Positions 32,970 through 45,800 of a DNA stretch of 64,000 nucleotides are shown piece by piece. The notes below the pieces were generated by a model. That model searched no databases, had not been told where the DNA came from, and worked only from the letters and a program-made list of their open reading frames with translations. Source of the DNA: Bactericera cockerelli (lineage: Eukaryota; Arthropoda; Insecta; Hemiptera; Triozidae); assembly GCA_024516035.1 (NCBI GenBank), contig CM044955.1, forward strand, positions 41,390,556 to 41,454,555, written 5' to 3'. The position numbers and the translations under genes are program-made. How positions within the stretch are numbered: position 1 is the first letter of the stretch; the number at the start of each line of letters is the position of its first letter.

Positions 32970-34722
32970 TTGGAACAGAACCGAAACAAAAGTTGTTTTT
33001 TAGAGGTATGAGTCCACAGTGGATGACGATATACAGAAATATATGAAGTTGAAATTTTAATTATGTAATAGGTGGACAACATTATATTTCTAATAATGGG
33101 CTAAAATCTCCTAACACAACTACAGTAAGTCATAAACTTGGTCGATACCCAAACATACAAGCTGCATTGCCGCATTGAATTTCTGTGGAAACACCCTGGG
33201 CAACGCATTGTCATGCGGCTAAAGTACTGACAATTTTGGCGATCAAACAATCACTGCCAACCGATTTCTTGATAAATTTTATTAGTTACCTATGTCTTCT
33301 CACTTTGAGATGTGTAATAAAGCCATACGATAAATAAATAAATAATTTTTCATAACCAAAAAATGTCCAAAATCCAATGCGTCGCAGTCGAGGAAAACGG
33401 ATGTTTTGCGGAGAACGCTTCTAATAACTGCAGTGCTCAGTTACTTGCATAGTGTTGAGAAAATCATTAGTCACCTCTTAATTCCTCTTAATTCAATATT
33501 TTTTTTAGAAAAACAATAAAACATGTACTTTTTCTCTTACCGTTACTATCTCTTACCGTTGAGTCACCAGTGGCGAACTTTGGCTTCTTTTCGGGGGATA
33601 AGAAAAGTTGTGTGCTGTTACACCAGATTTTTTTGTAATAGGATGAATATTTTTTAGAGATTATCAAACACCCCGGCCGAGGTGTGAAGATCGCCCTCCT
33701 CAAAGAAAGAGACAATCACGTGATACTAAAGCTTTTATTTAAAATGTTACAGAAAATAACAACACAAATGTTTACAAGTAAGCTTAATTCTCGTTGAAAC
33801 ACATCACATCGTGCTTTTATTTTCTTCACAAAACTTTTAAATCACAAAACAAATAAATGGCACTGAGCACTGAATTTGTGGGCATTTCAAATTAGACTAA
33901 TGGACATATAAAAAACTTTCATATCATTTTGCTATGATAATCCTGCTATAGAATAAAAGTAAAAGCTACAGTATAAAAAAAAAAAAATTGGGCCTCTCTT
34001 CATATTTATATAACAGTGTTTCACTAGGTTCTCACTACCAAGAAAGTACCTTCTAATAACACTGGAAGCCACAATAGACGAAGAACATTTCGCATAAGTT
34101 CTGTGTAAGAGGTGAATTATCACTATCGAATTCACCAATAATACAAAACTTAGTGCTTAAAAGTATGAACTCTGGAAAAACCTGGCCCTTACTACATACA
34201 TAATTACATACCTTGGTACACGATCACATTTCATACCTTTGCTATTTATCATAAAAAAATTTAATGTTCCACATGGATATTTATATTATCCGTCACAGAT
34301 AGTCAAATTATAAGGCATCCAATAAATTATGTTAGTATATATTCTCATGTCTTAGTCACATTGTCTTGGTTAACAATGGCATATTAGCTTCCTAAATAGC
34401 GCTAAGAAACAAAGAGTCTTGTTTAGCTTACCTCTATTGTCTTGAATTGTCTCAAGCATAATCTCCAATAATTATACACAAGATCTTGCTTTACCTCACG
34501 TCGGAATTTTCTGGTCATAACTTAACAGGATTCATACCGTACCTATATTCATCAACAGAAAATTTTGCCTTGAATTTTTTTTTCAAAAATATTACTGGGC
34601 AAGACTTTTTTGTATAGGAAATTCAAGGCAGATTTTTCTATTCATGAATAGGGCGTTTTTTCTTTAAATCTAAATTGAGCATGTTTTGTTTGCAATCCCT
34701 GATAAGGGAACACCGGTTGCTA
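32970..34722. other. Intergenic region between the membrane-protein gene and the Cht10 remnant
   Basis: No exon seen. About 33540-33640 is the 3' piece of the dispersed repeat at 13433-14080. The word CACCCCGGCCGAGGTGTGAA at 33670-33690 recurs inverted at 35608-35627 (CACCTCGGCCGAGGTGTTTG). The rest is AT-rich. Confidence 0.6.
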
Positions 34723-36349
34723 TCACGTGCAGTCTTTAGGTTCGAAGTTAAGGGAGGTGTTCCTGAGTTCATAGTTCACGGCAGACAGCAGAGGGTAAGG
34801 TCCACAGCTACAAAGGTTCTGGTAGTCATCCAGATCTATGGACCACACCATAGCTCCCCCGAGCGCCCTCTCTTTAATAGATTTGCACTGGAACAAAAAT
34901 TTACGTGGAAAATTATTACTATAGCATGTTGGTATGATGGGACTACCACTAACGCGCTGACAGTCTAAATTCTAAATAAAGCACTACTTATATCATACGA
35001 ATACTTTTCATATCTACTCGTGCACCTCTCAAAAATATTATTTATATATTCAATAAGAACCTGTAACAAATAGAATCATGGTATTTCTAGTGAAAGAATT
35101 ATTGTCAGAATTATGTGATTACGTCATAAACACCAATTGCGACCTTCTTTTAATTTCAGATTTCAAGTTATTATCAGTTTTCTAGGTATCTATTGCAAAT
35201 ATGGTAATCATTAATTAACAACAGTGGGTCAATCATAATATAAGAGTGTAATGAATCTATTTAAAATTTATTTTACCGTGGTATTTTTTTTTTTTTTTTG
35301 GTGAATAGTGAATACTCTTCAGTAAGACCTTCTTTAAAAGTTTTTCTACTAAACTCTTCAGGCAATACCGTCACAGGTAGAACCGAGGATTCCTGCACTT
35401 ACTTTTCTCCTTATATCTCCTGTGTCATCATAGCTCATCCAGAGTTTACCGCTGTAAGCGTAGGGACCCTGAGCCCCTGACGGGTCCCTCACCACCGTCC
35501 ATTCGTGACCCTTGATGGTGCTACAAGTCTGAAAATTAAACAAAAATGAAGAGGTAATCACTACCTTACACTCTGCCGGGCTGTCTCTTTCTTTGTATAG
35601 GCGTTCTTCACACCTCGGCCGAGGTGTTTGATGTACCAACTAATTTTCTGTGGTGAAATAAGACACTCCGAACTACTTCACATTACATTCTTCGGTCAAT
35701 CTCAGGTGCTCGATTCATATAGCAGGCGACTTTAACGTCAAATTAATAGACGTTTTTGTTATACCGCTGTGAACTAAAGAGTTAAGAGTAGATTTTATGG
35801 GGATATCAATGGTTAAGTCAGAACTTGTGAACTCGAATTTGTCAGTTGAGTCAGAACTTGTGATTTTTTTTGTAATTTTGACCTAACTTCGGTGTTTCGA
35901 GTTCCAATTTCAAAATTTTTACGTAAGGCAGGATTGAGAAATTGTGACATCACCTGTGTGATTTATACAAATCTAATATGATAATCATATACATATTATA
36001 TATTTATTTGTGTTTTGCAGAGATTTATCACGTGAAAGTACATATAGGATTTTATTGTAGGTAGTTCTTACGTCATTACTTAGACATAACACTTGTGATT
36101 AACACAATTATGATAACCTTTTACTTACCTCGTAGTAAGCCAGGAAGCCTGGAGATTGAGTGAAGGGACCCGGTAGACCAGGACCCACAGTGACGGCATT
36201 CAGTCCATGCCTGTCGGAATCAGCCAGTTGGAAGGTTTGGGCATACAGGGGCAGACCCATGACCACCTTTTGCGACGGCATGCCCTTTGAGATCCAGTAG
36301 TTGATTGAGAAGTTCTGGAACAAGAAAAACAATAATTTGATAACTTACG

Positions 36350-37088
36350 AGTATTCATGTTAACTTACTTTACTTTTTACTTTTCCGTGGCTGCGGCCTC
36401 AACGACCATATACCTGTTCTATGAGCTGAAACCATGTTCTTCTATCTTTTGCAATCTCTTCCCATTCGTTTGGATTGATGCCTATCTCTTCTAGATCCTT
36501 CCGTATATTGTCAATCCAACGTGTTCTAGGTCTTCCCCTTGATCGGTTTCCTTCAAATCTTTCTAGGAATGATGTTTTTATTAAAGAGTCATTGTTCATC
36601 CTTGATATATGTCCTGCCCAATTAAGTCTGCGTTTTTTAAATACTTGAATGATGTTTGGATAAGGATATTTTTCATCCAATTCTCTATTCTTCAATATTC
36701 TCCATGCTTTAAATTGATCATCAAATTTAGGTCCAAATATACGTCTTAAGATTTTCCTTTCGAATCTAAGTAACTTTTCTTCGTCTTCCTTTCGATATGT
36801 CATTGCTTCACAGCCATAAATCAAAACAGGTATTACATAGAATTGATAGAGTCTTAGTTTAAATTTCGTTGATAAGGATCTTTTCTTGAAAATATTTTGT
36901 AAACTAAAATAAGCTCTATTGGCTGAAAGTAATCTTGCTTCTTTTTCTAAATCAGTCTTATTCTCTTGGTTTAATATACTTCCTAGATATTTAAATTGTT
37001 CTACTTTTTCAAGAGATAGTTCTGGCGTTATCAGTGGTTCTGTTGTTTGGTGTTTGCTAACATACATATATTTAAGTATTCATGTTAA
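36350..37088 (-). mobile_element. 5'-truncated LINE with 14-bp target duplication
   Basis: Insert 36364-37074 is bounded by two perfect copies of AGTATTCATGTTAA (36350-36363 and 37075-37088). A 222-codon ORF (36399-37067) encodes the C-terminal part of a retrotransposon endonuclease-reverse transcriptase protein: FKYLGSILNQENKTDLEKEA, PVLIYGCEAM, ILRRIFGP, RRLNWAGHISRM, RSRGRPRTRWIDNIRKDLEE. There is no poly(A); the 3' end is a short AAGTAAA-rich stretch. The ORF is intact, so insertion may be recent. Confidence 0.85.
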
Positions 37089-37270
37089 GGTATTTTTAAA
37101 TTTTGATTACGATTGAGGAAAGGCAGACATCAAAGCACGAAATTTTACTCAAACCGCACATTAGTCAATTACGAGCCTGCGCAATGAGCACATTGAAAAA
37201 TAAGCTTTAAGCAAAGAAGTTCCTGCAAGACTAAGGAAAACATCAGGTAACTGAAACCTATGAACGTAGG

Positions 37271-37272
<2 letters not shown>

Positions 37273-37309
<37 letters not shown>

Positions 37310-39925
37310 AAAGCAACTACACCAACACAGATATAAAGTCAAAGGATGACATCTATGAGGGCAATAACTGTTGCTGGTCTCTTTCCCTACTGGAAAATAT
37401 CCGGTTGGTTTTCCAGGGTGTTAAAAGTTGACATGATGGAAATAATGGGAGATTTAAAGAGACATGTTTCTTTCTTGTTTGGCAGGTGGAAGGTCAAATT
37501 TCCTGAGTTTCTTAGTCTGTTATTAGGGACTCTTAGGTGTATTTTCTCTAGAATGTAGGGGCAGTTAAGATTAAAGTTTAGAACATTAAGTAAAAATGTC
37601 ATTTGTTGTTTTTCCCTTCGGTTTGCTAGGGTTTCTAGGTCAAGATTTTCAGTCAACAAGTTATATTCAATGTACTCAGGATAAAGAGGATAGAAATTAA
37701 ATGTTTTAAAAAACATACCTCGTACAAATCTTGCCTGGATTCGTTCAATGGCCCTTTTCCCCACCTTTGTATACGGCAGCCAAATTATTGAACCGTATTC
37801 TAAGACAGATCTTACCAAAGATTGATATAAAATTTTAATCACGTCAATATCTTGGATGGGTTTACTGTATCTCATTATCATACCTAGCCTCTGGTAACCT
37901 TTGCATTCAGTGATCTGTCTATGAGAGTCGAAGTTTAAATTACTTTGGAAGTGTATTCCTAAATCTTTGTACTCATTCACATATTTTAGGACTGTGTTAT
38001 TGATGTTATAAGAGTACTGAGGTGGACTTGGGTTCTTTTTGTTGGTGTATACCATCACAGAGCATTTTTCAGGGTGGAAATTTAAACCAATAGTTGCAAG
38101 CCATTTAGTAATTGAGTTCAAGTCATCTTGTAGAAGCTGACAATCTTCAATTGTTTTGACGGGTCTAAAAATTTTTACGTCATCAGCGTAGAGGAGTATA
38201 TTGGAGTGCAGGACATGTTGGCAGATTTCATTGTATGCAAGTATAAAAATTAAACTACTTAATTTGCTGCCCTGAGCTACTCCCGAGGGGGGTGTAAATG
38301 GGGTGGATTTTGAATTTTTATATTGCACAACAATTTTTCTGTTTTGCAGATAACTTGCAAATAAATTAACCAAAGGGGGAGAAAAACCTGTTTTTACCAA
38401 TTTTTGTAATATAGAGTCATGGGCCAACCTATCGAAACATTTTTCGATATCGGTGTACACTACGTGTACATTTGCCTGAGGCAGTGTTCTCGCTATAATG
38501 TCAGAGAATTGTACCAAATTTGTAATGGTCGATTTTTTATTAACAAAACCATGCTGATTTTCTGATATTTTGTTGGAGATGAAAACTGAAATTTTGTTGT
38601 AAAGAACACCCTCGAAAATTTTAGCAATGGCATTTAGATTTGAAATTGGGCGATGTAGGGCCACGTTGGTGCACATTGGTTTCTTGGGGACGGGATGTAC
38701 AATTGACTCTTTTAAACCATCTGGAAAAATGCCAGTTTTTAAACACAAATTAAACAGTATAGAGAGGGGGAATTTTATTTCTTCAATACAGTTTACAAAA
38801 ATCAAGGGAGGAATGCCGTCTGGACCAGGTGGTTTGTTTTTTGGCATAGATTTTATCACATCAGAAACATCGTTCTGTGATATAAGACCTAGGTGGAAAT
38901 AGTCCAAATTAGAGTCGGGATTGAAATCAGGGCAGTAATTTAATGTTGTCTGGTTGTAAGCTTTCATAAAATGTTCTGCGAATGCGTCTGCTATTTCTTG
39001 AGGGTTTGAAATTTCTTTATCGTTGTAGGTGAGTATGGTTTTTGGAGGATCTTTTCTTTTTTCTTTTGTAAATTGCCAAAACGGCTTACTATTCCCTTTT
39101 TTAATTTCATTAGATATATGTTTAACATGATCAAGATAGTCTTGTTTGATTTGGGCTTTACAGCTTTTCTTCAACTTTTTTAACTCGATATTTTGTTTAG
39201 CAGAGCGTTTTTTAAGTTTCCTCAGTCTCTCTTTTTTTATGAAATTTTTTATCGATTTTTTAAGCCACCAGGATGGGAATTTGTGATTTCTATTTTTTTG
39301 TAAAAATATTGGAACACAATTTTTAAAAATGTTGTTTAATTCATGATATAAATAATTTAAACCATCATTAGGATTTTCTTTTTGTTCAAGTATGTTCCAT
39401 TGTTTTTCTCCTAATTCTTTTTTGAGTTTATAGAAGTCAGTTTTTTTAAAGAAGAATTTGGGGGGTTCATGTTCCAAAGAAGATTGGGTGGTTCCTGTGT
39501 TTTCAACTTTTATACTAATTTCTAATGGAGGATGGTGGTCATTAGGCTTTACCAAACCGTCTTCAATAATTATGTGGGTGTGGCATATTTTATTCCTAGA
39601 GATTTTAAAGCTATCAAAATTGGATAGGTACAGATCTAGGGTTCTACCAAATTTATTTTTAATACGATTAAAAGATTTTAATTCATAAAAACTCATGAGT
39701 CTGCGTAGGTAGTGTATTCGACTTGATTGCAATCTTTGGTCTACAAGCTCTTCAGTGTCTATCTCATATTCAGGAATGTTATAGTCACCAAGAAGAATGA
39801 GACATTTCCCTGATAATTCCTCACGACCACAAAGAGTTTCAGAAAAATGTTCAAGTGTTTTTGGTTTTACTGGTGGGGGGAGGTAAGTTAGTCTTATATT
39901 ATGAATACTTAAATAAACGAATGAG
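37273..39925 (-). mobile_element. Jockey/CR1-group non-LTR retrotransposon, 5'-truncated
   Basis: One long minus-strand reading frame from about 39920 to 37387 covers the last part of an apurinic-type endonuclease (LILLGDYNIPEYE, then NKFGRTLDLYLSN and NDHHPPLEI) and a full reverse transcriptase: PKNKPPGPDGIPPLIF, HRPISNLNAIAKIFEG, QHGFVNKKSTITNL, TPPSGVAQGSKLSSLIF and the catalytic LLYADDVKIF. The 3' tail is a poly(A) (T run at 37273-37308). The frame is uninterrupted, so it is young. The 5' end and ORF1 are missing. It lies in an intron of the Cht10 remnant, in the same direction as the gene. Confidence 0.9.
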
Positions 39926-42609
39926 CATAGCTATCCAGAAGTCAAATGCAACAGGATGTTTTTATTATTCTGGATGAGGAGTTTTATTATTTATTTGTAA
40001 AAATATTTTTTATAAGATCTGTAATTTCACCTTATCATGACATATTAAATTTCATAGAACAAGTCCCTGTAAGATCAACACATTGAAGGAATGTCCTGCG
40101 ATGGTATGATTTTGTGAATAACTAACTTATTTTGAACAATTGCATCGTGATGCTGTCACAGTTCTTGGACTGGATAACCAGATAAGGTATCTGGTTTTTG
40201 AGTTTCAAGCAGATTATTAATAATTAAACCTTCTGTTCAGTGTTCTAAAATAAACGTTGAGCAATATCCAGTTGGAATCGAACCAAACTCACCGTATTAT
40301 CAGTCTGGAACTCTTCCTCAGGTGATGTATACAAGGGAGCTACGTGTCCTGTGGCTCCGTCCCAATATCCCGAGTAGTCCAGAGATAGAACGGACACCCA
40401 GTCCAAATACTTGGCCAAGCTCTTCACATTATAAGCTAAAATCAGATAATGAAAATTAGTTTTTTTACCTTCCTACAATGGAGTATTTGGTCTCAATATA
40501 ATAGGACGTGTTATAGCTTTATTCCATTTTTCAATGAAAATTCAAATACAAGTTTCTGGTCTAATAATAAATTAATCATCATCATACGTGCATTAAAATA
40601 GTACACCCAATTTGTATGCGCGCCTGATATCTGATTTGTGTATGCAATGTGCAATATATTTACCAAAATAATTATTATTTTATTTGCATTATCTATGTAG
40701 ACTTATAGTTTCATCAAAGGAGAACAGAGAATGAAATTAATAGGAAAAAGTGAGAAAAAATATTTCCTGTTTAAAAATTCAAGCCCACTGTAAATAATTA
40801 TCCACTGTGTGAGGAGATAATACGAGTAGGTAGACAATATTAATAGGTACAGTTGAAAAGTTTTGGCTTCAAGTACGAGCACGTATTTGTATTTATTTTT
40901 AAACTTACCTTGATCTATGATGCTTTGACTAGGTGAGACTATGGCTGAGAGAGAAAGGTGTCGCGGTTTAAACGCAAAACTCAGTTCTTTCATTAACAGT
41001 GTAAAGCCTTCCTTGTCCGAATCTGGTCCTTTCTTACAGTTCATCTGAAATTCAAAAAATTATCCTGTATTATTTGAAACTTATTTGGAATATAATATCT
41101 ACCCTTTCAAATAATGTGTTTAAGATCTAATATGAAATAATTGTGTAGATATAGTTGGAATACATTATTATTTTAAACACGAGTATGCTGTCAGTATTGC
41201 ATACGAATCTTCTGACTCTGATGATGATAGATGAACTGTAAATAATATTATTTATACTATAATTAATATTAAGAAGGTATGTTAACCATTCTAATGAAAT
41301 TCAAATAAATACAAAATTGTAAACTTGTTTTTACATAGTTATCAATTATCACACCATCATTAATCTACTGAAATGGAAAAAGAGACTTACGTAAATCTGT
41401 AAAGTGATACTTACTTGCCAACACTTAGGATACTCCCAAGCAAACTCGAGGCCATTGAAACCATAGAACTCCAGAAACTCGGTGGCGTGCCGAACAAAGT
41501 TCCTGCGGGCAGGAATGTCATTCACCAGACGGCTGTACTTGTCAGACTTGGAGTCCGACCAACCACCAATGGCCAAGATTACTTGGACGCCTCTCTCGTT
41601 GAATTTGGTCACCTTTTCGTAGAAACCTAGGGGGATTAAAATGGTAATATTTTTTTTTTATCTTGTTAATAAATCGGAGGAAAAAGTAAATTACAAATTA
41701 ATATTATCTAACATTCTAACCAAATCAATGCATTGTTTTTTTCTCTTGTTCATGAATCGGAGAAATAAGTAAATTACAAAATTATTAATTTATTAACCTA
41801 TCTAAATCAATATGTTTTTCTATGTCATCATTTTTCGTAATCTCGCTAATCACAATGTAGTCAAATTTATTTCGGGAACCCTTTCAACCTGTTATCATGT
41901 ATAAATACATTATGATTCTGTGAAAGTATGTTACCTTTATCTAAATCAAAAGATTTCATAAATGTTTGACGATGAAGCTCTATTTTATCCAAAAGTCCGA
42001 AATATTTCAGATACCAATTGTGGGTACACAAGTTACCTTTATTCTCTCTCTAAAGAGAACCAATTCCTGCCTTTTCAAGTTAGAATTTGTTGTCAACATA
42101 GCATCCTTGTATGAATTTAACTCAGTGAAAAGAAAAGTATATTTAGTTGTAACATTTTTCTAAATTAAATTAATTTCAATAACAATTTTCAGTGAGTGCA
42201 TTGAAACAAGATAAGGCGTACATCTTTAACAGGATTCGTCAACTTTGGTACAAAATGTTATTAAAGCAATACATTATAACCACAGCAAAATCAGCAAAAT
42301 TCTTTTTCTTCTAAAAAAAAATTACATTATACAAATTAGTGGTTAGATTTTTCGCAGTTCAATAAGACATTTTCTTTTACTATTTATAGACACCTATATC
42401 TACGATCTACATAATAAATTATCAATATTAGGATAATAATATAATTCTGTAGGTACTGCATGAACCTTTAATTTTAAAAATGGAATAGATTTAACAAATA
42501 ATGGGTACTAGTAAATTGTCTTATTGTTTGAAATTTTATCTTTACAAAAGAGTTTTCGAACACTATGTATTGTATGGTTTTAATATTCACTTTTTTTAAA
42601 CATTACTCT

Positions 42610-42852
42610 AACTTCACTTCATCATCATCATCATCACCATGGCGTCATCGTGAACGATGGTAGCCGGACAGTGGATGAATGACTCAACACTTCTACCACT
42701 GCCTTTACAAGGAGGCTAATAATTGACAAGGGCCCCCAGAACCAAGCCAATGCCAATGCTGGTCTACTCCCTGTTTATAGTCCCCCAGCAAGACTGCTAG
42801 TCTACTCCCTGTTTATAGTACCCCAGACTACCCCAGTCAGACAGCTTCACTT
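42610..42852 (+). mobile_element. Dispersed repeat R next to a Cht10 exon, with target duplication
   Basis: A copy of the repeat seen at 29815-30047, from a CATCAT run to CCCCAGTCAGAC, flanked by AACTTCACTT (42610-42619) and AGCTTCACTT (42843-42852), a 10-bp duplication with one mismatch. The element abuts the last Cht10 exon: the GAAGCT that precedes it on the minus strand is either the start of an intron (donor GTAAGTGAAG) or the former coding sequence of the fourth CBM14. Confidence 0.75.
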
Positions 42853-45800
42853 ACTAAATTAAAATGCAACCCTGCGGGACATTCGTAAATTTTGATCTGC
42901 CCGCTCTCACAGCTCCCAAACTTGCTGCAGTCGCTTTCATGTTCATACAACTCTCCACTTCTGTTACAGAAGGTGGATTTGGGTTCCACCACTACCGTAT
43001 CATCTGCGAAGGTGTCCTGATTTTCTGCTATTTCTTCTTCGGGTTTGTTGACGGTAGCAACTGGGGGCTTACTCTCCACAATTTTAGGAGGCAGGGTTTT
43101 CAGAAAACAGTTTGGACCGGGTCCAGGGTAGTTCCTCAGGACTCTATTGATGGTTTTCAGTAGAGGATATGACTCACAAGCACAGTCATCTCTGTAAACA
43201 GAATGATTAGTGTAAATACAGGGTGTCCCACCAAACTTGGACACCTCAAATTACTCGGCCCCTGAAAGAGTTTTTGAAAAATAAAAAAATCTAGGGTACA
43301 TGTGCTAATTATGCGGTTTTAGTTATGAATTTTTTTTTATACAGGGTGGTTCAAAAGTCAGAAATTGAGGTGTCAACTTTCGATTTTTAAATGGATCGAC
43401 CTAAATTTTATTTGATAATTTTACTTCTAAATGATTTCTAAGTACTTTTTTAAACAAAAATATTACATACAGGGTGTTTTTTTTTCGACCAATTTTTTTT
43501 CTAAATCTTGAATAACTCAAGTTCAGTTAATTTTTTCGATAACAAGAATAGAATGTGTTTGTGTAATGAATACACGCACTTTCAATTAGCATCAAAAATT
43601 TTTATACAGGGTGGTTCACAAGTGAAATAATGACTTGATTTTTTTTAAAACCGATTTTTTTTAATTTTTTATTTGGGATTAATCTTTCTCGTCTAATTTT
43701 ACACATTTTTCGTTAGTCATATCGAAAAACAAAACTAAAGTGTTGTACAGGGTGAGACATAATTTTTTTGTAACACCCTGTATATGGGCAGTCAAAGAGA
43801 CGCAAAATTAAATATAAAGACTAAATATGAAAGAAAAACTTTGATTTTTAATGAAACTAAAAAGTTATGGTGTTTTAACCAATATTGTCGCATGGACCAC
43901 CCTGTAGATATTTTCTTAAACCATCATATGGGCAGTCGAAACTATCTAAAATTCAACGAGGAGTCCAAATCTAAAAGAAAAAAAATGAATTCAAAAAGCC
44001 ATGCTCAATTTTGTGTCTACACCTACCTACTTTTTATTTCAAGTTTTAAAATCATTCAGTGTGGACACCAAATTGAAAATGGCTTCAAATTCGTGTTTTT
44101 TACTTGTTTTTCCCACATGATTCGAAGTGTTCGTTGAATTTTATACAACTTAGAGTACCTACATAATAGTTTAAGAAAATATCTACAGGGTGGTCCATGC
44201 GACAATATTAGTTAAAAAACCATAACTTTTTAGTTTAATTAAAAATCAAAGTTTTTCTTGCATTTTTAGTCTTTATATTTAATTTTGCGTCTCTTTGACT
44301 GTCCATATACAGGGTGTTACAAAAAAATTATGTCTCACCCTGTACAACACTTTAGTTTTGTTTTTCGATATGACTAACAAAAAATGTGTAAAATTAGACG
44401 AGAATTATTAATCCTAAATAAAAAATTAAAAAAACTCGGTTTTAAAAAAAATCAAGTCATTATTTCACTTGTGAACCACCCTGTATAAAATTTTTTTATG
44501 CCAATTGAAAGTGCGTGTATTCATTACACAAACACATTCTTTTCTTATTATCGAAAAAATTAAGCGAACATGAGTTATTCAAGATTTAGAAAAAAAAAAT
44601 GGTCGAAAAAAAACCACCCTGTATGTCATATTTTTGTTTAAAAAAGTACTCAGGAATTATTTAGAAGTAAAATTATCAAATAAAATTCAGGTCGATCCAT
44701 TTAAAAATCGAAAGTTGACACCTCAATTTCTGACTTTTGAACCACCCTGTATAAAAAAAATTTCATAACTGAAACCGCATAATTAGCACATGTACCCTAG
44801 ATTTTTTTATTTTTCAAAAACTCTTTCAGGGGCCGAGTTATTTGAGGTGTCCAAGTTTGGTGGGACACCCTGTATAATAAATATAGAGACTTCAGTGTCA
44901 CGTGATTGTGGTGATTGTGCATTGAAACTATTTTAAACAGCTAGGTTAAGACGTAATGACACTTGCATGACATAATAACAAAAAATTGTTTGAGAGCACA
45001 AACTTACCAAAATGTTCTTAGTTTAGGGTTGACCCCTGCAACTTACAAATTATAGAGAAAACATAAATAAACAAAACAATACAACACCACAATACCTCCC
45101 TTTTAAGTATGAAACTAGAATGTGTCTAATTTTATCATATAATTAAAAAAAAAAAAATAACTTACTTGAAATCATCGAGATCCAACGCCCATATCATTGC
45201 ACCTCCAAGTCCGTTGTACTTGACAAACTCCGACTTGTGGTGTATCATAGATTGGTCGTCAAATCCGACCCACTGATCTCCTTTGTAAGCATAAGGCCCT
45301 ATTCTTCCTTTTCTATCTCGTACTACAGTCCATCCATCTTTCTTAATTTTCTCGCATATTTCATAGTAGGCCAGGAACCCTCGAGCTCTTGTATTCTCGC
45401 CCGCTTCTCCACCTCCGTATGTTTGAGCGTTCAGGCCATTTTTATTTTTGTCGGCCAACGTAAAAGATTGTCCATACATAGGCATTCCAAAAATAATTTT
45501 CTTTCTGTCAGCACCATGAGCAGCCCAGTAATATAACGAAAAGTTGGCATTGAATGTTGGAGTGGGGTCATTTGGAAAAGCATACATGGGAGCAACATGT
45601 CCTGTCTTCTTATCCCACTGACCATGGTAATCATACGTCATCACAGAAATCCAATCCAAGTTGTCTGATAGTACCCGGATGTCATAAGCATTGTCTATCA
45701 CAACTTTACTAGGAGACACTGCAGCACTCAGAAGAAGCTTATGAGGATTAAATGCAACTCTCAGTTCCTTCACTAGATCTGCAAAACCTTGCTTGTCACT

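Larger units (their letters stand above)
34723..42107 (-). pseudogene. Remnant of a fifth GH18 domain of Cht10
   Basis: Exons on the minus strand: about 41935-42107 (broken), 41415-41626, 40909-41044, 40293-40435, 36129-36314, 35403-35528 and 34723-34887 (TGA). The last six are intact, with GT/AG borders and joining phases, and give recognisable chitinase segments: LAIGGWSDS, YPKCWQMNCKKGPDSD, LSAIVSPSQS, KVVMGLPLYAQTFQL, GFLAYYE, WSIDLDDYQNLC. The first exon aligns residue for residue with other Cht10 domains (22 positions between CY and LCTH) but carries TAA at 42080-42082 and TAG at 42050-42052. The active-site motif is NGLEFAWE instead of DGLDLDWE: Glu is kept, all three Asp are lost. It is either a decayed C-terminus or a domain reached by splicing I cannot see. 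Two LINEs sit in the intron 36315-40292. Confidence 0.75.
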
